Source: Pseudomonadota bacterium
GTDB lineage: Bacteria; Pseudomonadota; Gammaproteobacteria; Burkholderiales; Burkholderiaceae_B
Assembly: GCA_023386765.1 (NCBI GenBank)
Contig: JAEWJD010000105.1
Span: 1-5,786, forward strand
Reading direction: 5' to 3'
Length of the DNA: 5,786 nt
Shown: positions 1 to 5,786 of the stretch, in pieces
Layout of the letters: each line of letters begins with the position of its first letter
Position numbering within the stretch: position 1 is the stretch's first letter
The notes under the pieces: model-generated
Database searches by the model: none
What the model saw: only the letters and a program-made list of their open reading frames with translations
What the model was told of the DNA's origin: nothing
Made by a program: the position numbers and the translations under genes

Positions 1-633
1 GGTTGCGCCCTGGTGCCGCCCGAGCCGGTGGTGACCGGCCCGACCTCGGCCACGCCACCGCTGCCGGCCCCGCCGGCGGCGCGCCCCAATGGCTCCATCT
101 ACCAGCCCACGGCCTATGGCAGCTACCCGCTGTTCGAGGACCGCCGTCCGCGCAATATCGGCGACATCGTCACCGTGATGCTGGAAGAGAAGACCAACGC
201 GGCCAAAGGCGTGGCCACCAGCACCAACCGCAGCGGCAGCGCCGCGCTGGGGGTGGGCGCGGCGCCCAACTTCATGGACGGCGCCATCAATGCCAAGCTG
301 GATACCGATATCTCGGGCAGCAACGCCTCCAAGGGCACGGGCAATAGCAGCGCGAACAACAGTTTTTCCGGTTCCATCACCACGACGGTGATCGGTGTGC
401 TGCCCAACGGCAACCTGCAGATCGCGGGTGAGAAGCAGATCGCCATCAATCGGGGCAGTGAGTACGTGCGCCTGTCTGGCGTGGTGGATCCGCGTTCGAT
501 CACCGGCACCAATTCGGTGTCTTCCACCCGGGTGGCGGATGCCCGCATCGAATACCGCAGCAAGGGCGTCATGGACGAAGTTCAGACCATGGGCTGGCTG
601 CAGCGGTTCTTCCTGATCGTTTCCCCGTTCTGA
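1..633 (+). CDS. flgH: Flagellar L-ring lipoprotein FlgH, 5'-partial
   Basis: FlgH is the outer-membrane lipoprotein that forms the L ring around the flagellar rod. The reading frame is open from base 1 and starts Gly-Cys-Ala-Leu-Val; Gly-Cys matches the end of a lipobox, so Cys at bases 4-6 is the likely lipidated first mature residue, and only the signal peptide and start codon are missing. A Pro/Ala-rich linker follows. The FlgH core is clear: PLFEDRRPRNIGD, then NTFSG-like NSFSGSITTTV, NGNLQIAGEKQIAIN, SGVVDPRSI, VADARIEY and the C-terminal MGWLQRFFLIVSPF. These match E. coli FlgH from memory along the whole length. The 210 visible residues plus about 20 lost ones give the usual family size of about 230. 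A GTG at 13 opens the same frame but would drop the lipid cysteine, so it is not the true start. The gene ends 4 bases before flgI. Confidence 0.97.
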   Translation, partial: GCALVPPEPVVTGPTSATPPLPAPPAARPNGSIYQPTAYGSYPLFEDRRPRNIGDIVTVMLEEKTNAAKGVATSTNRSGSAALGVGAAPNFMDGAINAKLDTDISGSNASKGTGNSSANNSFSGSITTTVIGVLPNGNLQIAGEKQIAINRGSEYVRLSGVVDPRSITGTNSVSSTRVADARIEYRSKGVMDEVQTMGWLQRFFLIVSPF

Positions 634-637
634 TGTC

Positions 638-1774
638 ATGACTGCCAGCGCCAAATTTCATTCTCTGTTGCGTTACGCGGCCAGCGGCTGGCTGGCCTTG
701 TCTGTGCTGCTGGCCGGTGCGCCGGCGCAGGCCGAGCGCCTGAAGGATCTGGCCACCTTCCAGGGCGTGCGCGGCAACCAGCTGATCGGCTACGGGCTGG
801 TGGTGGGCCTGGATGGCAGCGGTGACCAGGTGCGCCAGACGCCATTCACGCAGCAGAGCCTGACCAATATGCTGTCGCAGCTGGGCATTACCGTGCCGCC
901 GGGCAGCAATATGCAGCTCAAGAACGTGGCCGCCGTGATGGTGACGGCGACGCTGCCGCCTTTCGTGCGCCCGGGGCAAACCATCGACGTGGTGGTGTCG
1001 TCGATGGGCAATGCCAAGAGCCTGCGGGGCGGAACGCTGTTGATGACGCCCCTCAAGGGCGCGGACAACGGTGTCTATGCGATTGCCCAGGGCAACGTGC
1101 TGGTGGGCGGCGTGGGAGCGTCGGCCGGCGGCTCCAGCGTGCAGGTCAACACCCTCAATGGCGGACGCATCAGCGGCGGGGCGATTGTCGAGCGATCAGT
1201 GCCGACCACGTTCGCGCAGGATGGGTTGGTCTACCTGGAAATGAATACCACCGATTTCGGCACCACCCAGAATGCGGTGGCGGCCATCAACCGGGCGTTC
1301 GGTCAGGGGACGGCCAGTGCGCTGGACGGGCGGGTGCTGCAATTGCGTGGCCCGCTGGATCCTTCGATGATGCCGGTCTTTCTGTCGCAGATCGAGAACC
1401 TGCAGGTCACGCGCGCGCCGGCAGCCGCCAAGGTCATCATCAACGCCCGTACCGGCTCGGTGGTCATGAATCGCACGGTCATGATCGAGGAAGCCGCCGT
1501 GGCGTTTGGCAACGTGTCGGTGGTGATCAACCGCCAGAACGAGGTCTACCAACCGGATACGCCCTTTACCGATGGGCAGACCGTGGTGGCGCCCAATACC
1601 CAGATCGAGGTGCGCCAGGAGGGCGGGGCGCTGCAACGCGTGCGCACCAGCGCCAACCTGGCCGATGTGGTCAAGGCGCTCAATGCGCTGGGCGCCACGC
1701 CCCAGGATCTGCTGTCCATCCTGCAGGCCATGAAGGCCGCCGGTGCCTTGCGCGCGGAACTGGAAATCATCTGA
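638..1774 (+). CDS. flgI: Flagellar P-ring protein FlgI
   Basis: FlgI is secreted by Sec into the periplasm and assembles into the P ring in the peptidoglycan layer, below the FlgH L ring. The 378-residue product is close to the usual 365-380. Residues 1-32 form a signal peptide: Lys6/Arg12, a hydrophobic core around 18-28, and an Ala-Gln-Ala cleavage site before Glu33. The mature protein begins ERLKDLATFQGVRGNQLIGYG, the family hallmark, followed by GLDGSGDQ (57-64). Other conserved blocks are SLRGGTLLMTPLKGADN (128-144), KVIINARTGSVVMNR (265-279), QPDTPFTDGQTVVAPNTQIE (305-324) and the C-terminal LNALGATPQDLLSIL. ATG 638 has no good ribosome binding site and lies 4 bases after the flgH stop, which suggests translational coupling. 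The protein has no cysteine at all; E. coli FlgI has two that form a disulfide, and here both positions are Ala (286 and 370). Confidence 0.98.
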   Translation: MTASAKFHSLLRYAASGWLALSVLLAGAPAQAERLKDLATFQGVRGNQLIGYGLVVGLDGSGDQVRQTPFTQQSLTNMLSQLGITVPPGSNMQLKNVAAVMVTATLPPFVRPGQTIDVVVSSMGNAKSLRGGTLLMTPLKGADNGVYAIAQGNVLVGGVGASAGGSSVQVNTLNGGRISGGAIVERSVPTTFAQDGLVYLEMNTTDFGTTQNAVAAINRAFGQGTASALDGRVLQLRGPLDPSMMPVFLSQIENLQVTRAPAAAKVIINARTGSVVMNRTVMIEEAAVAFGNVSVVINRQNEVYQPDTPFTDGQTVVAPNTQIEVRQEGGALQRVRTSANLADVVKALNALGATPQDLLSILQAMKAAGALRAELEII

Positions 1775-2757
1775 TGGCGAATCTGTCTTCCCTGGCTGGC
1801 GCATCCGCCCAGGAGTCGGTGTTCGACCTGGGCAAACTGGGCGATCTGCGCCGCGCGGTGACCCGCGCACCGGACGATCGCCAGCAGCAGGCCGAGGTGG
1901 CGCGCCAGTTCGAGGCGGTCTTCATCCAGATGACGCTCAAGCGCATGCGCGAGGCCACGCCCAAGGATGGCTTGTTCGATTCGCAGCACAGCGACATGTT
2001 GCGCGGCATGGCCGACGAACAGCTGGCCCTGCAACTGGCCCGGCCGGGGCTGGGCCTGGCCGATGCCTTGCTGGCCCAGATGCAGGGGGGCGCGCCCGAG
2101 GCGCAGGCCGATGGCGAGGGGCCGCAAGGCGGCCAGGCCGTGTCGGCCTTGCTGCGCGTCATGCAGGACAACCGGCCCGCCGATCGGGCGCTGGCCGCCG
2201 CCGAAGGGGCGCCGCGTCATGTGGTCGATTTCGTCAGCCGCGTGGCAGGCGCGGCCAAGGCGGCAGCCGCCGACAGCGGCGTGCCGGCCCGCTTGATCCT
2301 GGGTCAGGCGGCGCTGGAGTCCGGTTGGGGGCGGCGCGAGATCCTGCATCCGGATGGACGCACCAGTCACAACCTGTTTGGCATCAAGGCCGGCGCGAGC
2401 TGGAAGGGCAAGGTCGTGCACGTGATGACCACCGAGTACGTCGACGGCGTGCCGCGCAAGCTCAGCCAGCCGTTCCGTGCCTATGACTCCTATGAGGCCT
2501 CGTTCCGGGATTACGCGCGCCTGATCGGGGGCAGCCCCCGGTATGAGGCGGTGGCCCGGGCCGGCAACGAAGTCGAGGCGGCACGCCGTATCCAGGATGC
2601 CGGCTATGCCACCGATCCGCGCTATGCGGACAAACTGATCCAGATCATGGGCCAGTTGCGGGCGCAGCCGCTGGCCGCCGGCGGTGAGCAGCGTCCGGCG
2701 GCCGTGCCGCTGACCCTGGCCCAGGGCGGCGCAGAGGATTTTTCGGGCCAGCGCTAA
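1774..2757 (+). CDS. flgJ: Flagellar rod-cap protein and peptidoglycan hydrolase FlgJ
   Basis: FlgJ is exported by the flagellar type III system, acts as a scaffold for rod assembly, and cuts peptidoglycan so that the rod can pass. The 327-residue product has the two-domain form. The N-terminal rod-binding domain covers about 40-95, with VARQFEAVFIQMTLKRMREA (42-61) and the SDMLRGMADEQLALQLA block. After a Gly/Ala/Pro-rich linker (about 103-145) comes a GH73-type glucosaminidase domain, about 148-296. Its likely catalytic acid is Glu182 in LGQAALESGWG; Glu221 in TTEY probably corresponds to the second important Glu of Salmonella FlgJ. HNLFGIKAG, FRAYDSYEASFRDYARLI and YATDPRYADKLIQIM are typical of the fold. 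A tail of about 30 residues follows. No Sec signal is seen, as expected. The ATG shares one base with the flgI TGA, and a weak GGAA (1762-1765) lies 8 bases upstream, which indicates coupled translation. The product looks intact and active. Confidence 0.97.
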   Translation: MANLSSLAGASAQESVFDLGKLGDLRRAVTRAPDDRQQQAEVARQFEAVFIQMTLKRMREATPKDGLFDSQHSDMLRGMADEQLALQLARPGLGLADALLAQMQGGAPEAQADGEGPQGGQAVSALLRVMQDNRPADRALAAAEGAPRHVVDFVSRVAGAAKAAAADSGVPARLILGQAALESGWGRREILHPDGRTSHNLFGIKAGASWKGKVVHVMTTEYVDGVPRKLSQPFRAYDSYEASFRDYARLIGGSPRYEAVARAGNEVEAARRIQDAGYATDPRYADKLIQIMGQLRAQPLAAGGEQRPAAVPLTLAQGGAEDFSGQR

Positions 2758-2781
2758 ATTCCGCGCGCGGCTTGCCGTTAA
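2755..2781 (+). promoter_or_regulatory. Predicted sigma-28 (FliA) promoter for flgKL
   Basis: A -35 element TAAATTCC (2755-2762) and a -10 element GCCGTTAA (2774-2781) are separated by exactly 11 bases. The sigma-28 consensus is TAAAGTTT-N11-GCCGATAA, giving 5 of 8 and 7 of 8 matches with the correct spacing. The -35 starts with the TAA stop codon of flgJ. Transcription would start near 2788, leaving a leader of about 48 bases before flgK. In E. coli and Salmonella, flgKL is also served by its own FliA-dependent promoter, which supports the call. The spacer holds a perfect 10-base palindrome (2761-2770). Function is inferred from sequence and position only. Confidence 0.72.
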
Positions 2782-2835
2782 GCAGGTATTCGAACTCTCT
2801 CTGCGTCCTTTGCGGCGTGTTGCGGGGCAGCAAGC

Positions 2836-4485
2836 ATGAATCTGTACAACTTGGCCATGTCGGGGTTGAACGCCGCGCAGGCCGGCCTGGAAGTCACCAG
2901 CCACAATATCAACAACGCCGCCGTGCAGGGGTACACCCGCCAGCGCGTGGTGACCTCGACGGCGGGCGCGACCGCCACCAGCGAGGGTTTCTTCGGGCGC
3001 GGGGTACAGGTCGATACCGTCAAGCGCCAGTACGACAGTTTTCTGTACCGTCAGCTGGTGGGCGCCAAAGGCAGCGCGGCCCAGCTCAATACCCAGATGG
3101 ATCAGCTGACGGCCATCAATAATCAGTTTGCTGACCGGACCGTGGGTATCACGCCGGCGCTGGCGGGTTTCTTCAGCAGCCTGAACTCGGCGGCCAGCAA
3201 GCCGGCCGATCCGGCCGTGCGTCAGGATCTGCTGGGCACCACCGGCAGCCTGGTGTCGCAGCTCAATGGTGCCTATCAGCAGCTGAACAATCAGCGCGAC
3301 GGGCTGAACACGCAGATCAGCACCACGGTCGATCAGGTCAATAGCTACCTGGAACGCATCAACGATCTGAACCAGCAAATCACCGTGGCGCGTGGCAAAA
3401 CCGGCCAGCCGCCCAACGATCTGATGGATCAGCGCGACCAGGCGCTCAATGATCTGAACGAATTGGTAGGCGTGCGCTGGTTCGAGCAGGGCGATTCGAT
3501 CAACATCACCCTGCAGTCCGGGCAGACCCTGCTGTCGGGCCGCAGCGTCTATCCGCTGACGGCACAGCGCTCCGAGTCGGATCCTTCCCGCACGGTACTG
3601 GCCTATTCCCTGCCGGACGGGCAGGGGGGCTCGCGCAGCGTGGCGCTGCGCGACAGCGAAGTTAGCGGCGGCAAGCTCGGTGGCCTGTTGAGTTTCCGGG
3701 CCTCGGCCCTGGATGCGGTGCAGGACCAGCTCGGCCAGCTGGCCATCGGTCTGGCCCTGGCGGTCAATGAGCAGAATGCCGCCGGGCTCGATGCCAATGG
3801 GCAGCCGGGTGGCGACGTTTTCGGCCTGAAGCCGCCGGCGGGGATTCCGCACGCGCGCAATACGGGTACGGCGGAAATCGCTTCGGCCTACCGCGATGCG
3901 GGGGAACTCCGGGCAAGCGCCTATCGGATCGAGTACGACGGCGCACAGGGCTATCGCGTCACTCGTCTTTCCGACAACGCGGTCGTCAATCACAGCAGCA
4001 ATGCTGCCGGCGACGAACTGTCGTTTGACGGGCTGACCCTGTCGGTCAGTGGCGTGCCGGCCGCCGGCGACAGCTGGGAGCTGCAGCCCACGCGCGACGC
4101 CGCTCGTGACATCAGCCTCCTGCTCAGCGATACCAACAAATGGGCGCTGGCCGATCAGGCCGGGGGCAGCAGCAACGGCCAGAACGGCCTGAAACTGGCC
4201 GCCCTGCAGACGGCCAAGGTGCTCAATCAAGGGACCACCAGCCTGAACGAGCAGTTCGCCCGCCTGGTCAACAACGTGGGCGTGCAGACGCAACAGGTCA
4301 AGACGGCCAGCACCGCCGCCAAGAACCTGGTCAACCAGCAGGCCAGCGCCCACGCCTCGGTGGCCGGTGTCAACCTGAACGAAGAATACGTGGGCCTGGC
4401 GATCTACCAGGAGCAATACCAGGCCAGCGCCAAGGTGCTCAATGTCGCCGGCGTGCTGTTCGATACCTTGCTGGGTCTGCGCTGA
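2836..4485 (+). CDS. flgK: Hook-filament junction protein 1, FlgK (HAP1)
   Basis: FlgK is exported by the flagellar type III system and forms the first junction layer between the completed hook and FlgL, below the filament. The 549 residues equal the usual length (E. coli 547). The N-terminal rod/hook/filament helix is seen in LAMSGLNAAQAGLEVTSHNI (6-25) followed by NNAAVQGYTRQR. A helical D1 region rich in Gln and Asn (about 80-190) leads to DLMDQRDQALNDLNELVGV (195-213), a FlgK hallmark. A beta-rich middle region follows, including a module at about 360-420 with GLTLSVSGVPAAGDSWELQP (399-418). The C-terminal helix, about 510-549, contains GVNLNEEYVGLAIYQEQYQA and pairs with the N-terminal helix in the assembled junction. 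The ATG gives the conserved start MNLYNLAMSGL; GGGG at 2824-2827 is a weak ribosome binding site. It is the first gene after the predicted sigma-28 promoter. No cysteine is present, as is usual for axial proteins. Confidence 0.98.
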   Translation: MNLYNLAMSGLNAAQAGLEVTSHNINNAAVQGYTRQRVVTSTAGATATSEGFFGRGVQVDTVKRQYDSFLYRQLVGAKGSAAQLNTQMDQLTAINNQFADRTVGITPALAGFFSSLNSAASKPADPAVRQDLLGTTGSLVSQLNGAYQQLNNQRDGLNTQISTTVDQVNSYLERINDLNQQITVARGKTGQPPNDLMDQRDQALNDLNELVGVRWFEQGDSINITLQSGQTLLSGRSVYPLTAQRSESDPSRTVLAYSLPDGQGGSRSVALRDSEVSGGKLGGLLSFRASALDAVQDQLGQLAIGLALAVNEQNAAGLDANGQPGGDVFGLKPPAGIPHARNTGTAEIASAYRDAGELRASAYRIEYDGAQGYRVTRLSDNAVVNHSSNAAGDELSFDGLTLSVSGVPAAGDSWELQPTRDAARDISLLLSDTNKWALADQAGGSSNGQNGLKLAALQTAKVLNQGTTSLNEQFARLVNNVGVQTQQVKTASTAAKNLVNQQASAHASVAGVNLNEEYVGLAIYQEQYQASAKVLNVAGVLFDTLLGLR

Positions 4486-4490
4486 CCCGG
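4471..4490 (+). other. Small hairpin across the flgK stop codon
   Basis: GGGTC (4473-4477) and GACCC (4484-4488) can form a perfect 5-pair stem with a 6-base loop, extendable by a T-G wobble and a C-G pair to 7 pairs. The flgK TGA lies at the loop and 3' arm, and the flgL ribosome binding site GGAG begins 5 bases after the hairpin. There is no T-run, so it is not an intrinsic terminator. It could influence coupling of flgL translation to flgK, or be chance in GC-rich DNA. Confidence 0.3.
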
Positions 4491-4494
4491 GTCC

Positions 4495-4498
4495 GGAG
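4495..4498 (+). promoter_or_regulatory. Ribosome binding site of flgL that decides its start
   Basis: GGAG lies 4 bases before the ATG at 4503 and 7 bases before the in-frame ATG at 4506. The 7-base spacing is the better one, and starting at 4506 gives MRLST, like the MRIST start of E. coli FlgL. The second ATG is therefore preferred; the first would add only one Met. Confidence 0.65.
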
Positions 4499-4505
4499 TG
4501 AAATG

Positions 4506-5738
4506 ATGCGTCTTAGCACTGCCCTGATCTACCAGAATGGCCTGAACGGTATCCTTAATCAGGAAAGCGCCATGTCGCGCCTGAACGAGCAGATGTCCAG
4601 CGGCCGCCGTGTCCTGTCGCCGGCCGATGATCCGCTGGCGGCCTCCCTGGCGGTCAACGTTTCGCAGACCGCCAGCATGAACGGCAACTACGCCGCCAAC
4701 CGGGGCATGCTGGAGCAGTCCCTGGGCGCGGAGGAAAACGCCCTGAAATCGGTGGTCCTGACCTTGCAGGACGTGTTGCAGCGGGTGGTCGAGTCGGGCA
4801 AAGGCACCTTGAGCGATGCCGATCGCCAGTCGCTGGCCACGGCGCTCACCAGCGCGCGGGATCAACTGGTCGGCCTGGCAAACTCCACCGACGGCAATGG
4901 CCAATATCTGTTCTCCGGCTACAAAGGCCAGACCCAGCCCTATGAGATCGACAGCACGGGGGCGGTGACCTACCAGGGCGATACCGGCCAGCGCATGCTG
5001 CAGGTCGAACAAAGCCGTCAGCTGGCCGGCAGCGACATCGGCAGTGATATCTTCAGTCGTGCCGCGACCGGCACGATGGCCTATATCGCGTCGGCGGCGC
5101 CGGGCAATGCCGGTACCGGCACCTTCAGCACGGTTTCGCTGGACAGCCCGAAGCCCGGCAATTTCGTGGGTTCGGACTTCAATGTCGCGTTCGCCACCAA
5201 TGCCGCCACGGGGGCGCTCGAATACACCGTCACCAGCAGCAATCCGGATTTCACGCCGATCACCGCCGAGTACGAGGACGGCAAGGTGATCGACATGGGC
5301 GGCGTGTCGTTCAAGCTCAGCGGCGAGCCGGTCGCAGGCGACCAGTTCAAGGTCGAGACGCCCTCCGGCGACAACATGGACATGTTCGCCACCTTGAACA
5401 ACCTGATCAACGCCCTGGAAGCTCCCAGCGGCACCGATCCGGTGCGTTCGGCCGCCCTGTCCAATCAACTGGCCACGGCAAACAAGACGCTCACGCTGGG
5501 GCTGGATAACGTGCTGACGGTCCGGGCCTCGGTCGGGTCGCGCCTGAACGAGATCGATGCACTCGATGCGACGGGCACGCTCAACTCATTGTCGTATTCG
5601 CAACAGCTGTCCAAGCTGGAGGATGTCGATATCTACACCACGACGACCGAGCTGCTGCTGCGCCAGGTGGCGCTGCAGGCCGCTTCGGCGTCGTTCACCC
5701 GCATCATCGGCTCGAGCCGGTTCTCCACGAACGGATAA
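4506..5738 (+). CDS. flgL: Hook-filament junction protein 3, FlgL (HAP3), enlarged form
   Basis: FlgL is the second junction protein, exported by the flagellar type III system and placed between FlgK and flagellin. The flagellin-like N-terminal helical part starts MRLSTALIYQNGLNGILNQE, then SRLNEQMSSGRRVLSPADDP (24-43) and GNGQYLFSGYKGQTQPY (130-146), both typical of FlgL. The C-terminal helical part, about 310-410, includes TVRASVGSRLNEID (338-351), SKLEDVDIYTTTTEL and the end FTRIIGSSRF. At 410 residues it is about 90 longer than E. coli FlgL (317). The extra length is a beta-rich insert at about 187-295, containing GGVSFKLSGEPVAGDQFKVE (265-284), which resembles the middle module of FlgK. 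Longer FlgL proteins are, as I recall, common in betaproteobacteria. The gene follows flgK by 20 bases and likely shares its transcript. An alternative start is the ATG at 4503. No cysteine is seen. Confidence 0.97.
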   Translation: MRLSTALIYQNGLNGILNQESAMSRLNEQMSSGRRVLSPADDPLAASLAVNVSQTASMNGNYAANRGMLEQSLGAEENALKSVVLTLQDVLQRVVESGKGTLSDADRQSLATALTSARDQLVGLANSTDGNGQYLFSGYKGQTQPYEIDSTGAVTYQGDTGQRMLQVEQSRQLAGSDIGSDIFSRAATGTMAYIASAAPGNAGTGTFSTVSLDSPKPGNFVGSDFNVAFATNAATGALEYTVTSSNPDFTPITAEYEDGKVIDMGGVSFKLSGEPVAGDQFKVETPSGDNMDMFATLNNLINALEAPSGTDPVRSAALSNQLATANKTLTLGLDNVLTVRASVGSRLNEIDALDATGTLNSLSYSQQLSKLEDVDIYTTTTELLLRQVALQAASASFTRIIGSSRFSTNG

Positions 5739-5786
5739 GCCACGCAACCCCCATCTCTGTGCACGACCCGCGCGCTCCCCTCGGGG
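5739..5786. other. Region downstream of flgL, no gene recognised
   Basis: These 48 bases, cut by the window edge, show no convincing start codon with a ribosome binding site. The last ten bases, CCCCTCGGGG, contain facing runs of C and G that could be the inner part of a hairpin, possibly a terminator for the flg operon, but a T-run or longer stem would lie outside the window. No intrinsic terminator can be claimed from what is visible. Confidence 0.3.

Noticed and set aside
13..633. GTG at 13 as the start of flgH.
   Set aside because: The frame is open to base 1 and includes the lipobox Gly-Cys just upstream, so the gene continues beyond the window edge.
2761..2770. Perfect 10-base palindrome CCGCGCGCGG after flgJ, as an operator or terminator.
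   Set aside because: It has no loop and no T-run, and alternating CG palindromes are expected in GC-rich DNA. It lies in the spacer of the predicted promoter; no regulator can be named.
2795..2830. CTCTCTCTGCGTCCTTTGCGG and the TTGCGG repeats in the flgK leader as a repeat element or riboswitch.
   Set aside because: The repeats are short and imperfect, the leader is only about 48 bases, and no known RNA fold can be seen.
1546..4416. A 956-codon open frame on the - strand, antisense to flgI, flgJ and flgK.
   Set aside because: It overlies three well-recognised genes on the other strand. GC-rich codon use leaves few stop codons in the opposite frame, and the translation has low-complexity His/Arg/Gln/Leu composition with no recognisable domain.
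4140..4505. An in-frame extension of flgL upstream into flgK, which would give a 532-residue protein.
   Set aside because: The extra 122 residues are flgK read out of frame, are Gln/Arg/Gly-rich and unrelated to FlgL. The good ribosome binding site and the MRLST start at 4506 fit the family.
4404..5468. A 354-codon open frame on the - strand, antisense to flgL.
   Set aside because: It is a mirror of flgL coding sequence in GC-rich DNA, with no recognised family and no plausible upstream signals.

Overview
The window is a stretch of a bacterial flagellar structural operon, all on the + strand: flgH (5' end cut by the window edge), flgI, flgJ, flgK and flgL. The order is the same as the end of the enterobacterial flgBCDEFGHIJ-KL cluster. 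The high GC content, Gram-negative-only parts (outer-membrane L ring, periplasmic P ring), FlgJ with a fused muramidase domain, and an enlarged FlgL suggest a beta- or gammaproteobacterium. Protein style and codon use make me favour Burkholderiales, perhaps the Bordetella/Achromobacter group, but that assignment is inference, not a database result.

Layout: positions 1-633 encode FlgH, beginning exactly at the lipobox Gly-Cys. FlgI (638-1774) follows after 4 bases, and FlgJ (1774-2757) overlaps the flgI stop by one base, so these three look translationally coupled. A 78-base gap (2758-2835) then separates flgJ from flgK (2836-4485). That gap carries a good match to a sigma-28 (FliA) promoter, whose -35 element begins in the flgJ stop codon. 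A short gap with a ribosome binding site leads into flgL (4506-5738). The last 48 bases hold no recognisable gene.

How the genes work together: FlgH and FlgI form the L and P rings, the bushing through which the rod crosses the outer membrane and peptidoglycan. FlgJ caps the growing rod and opens the peptidoglycan for it. FlgK and FlgL are the two junction proteins between hook and filament, needed only after the hook is complete. The predicted sigma-28 promoter lies at the boundary between hook-basal-body genes and late junction genes, as known in Escherichia coli and Salmonella.

I see no previously undescribed system here. All complete genes are intact, with no frameshift, insertion sequence, CRISPR array or RNA gene. 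The points worth a second look are the sigma-28 promoter fused to the flgJ stop, a cysteine-free FlgI that lacks the known disulfide, an enlarged FlgL sharing a beta-domain motif with FlgK, and a small hairpin over the flgK stop next to the flgL ribosome binding site.
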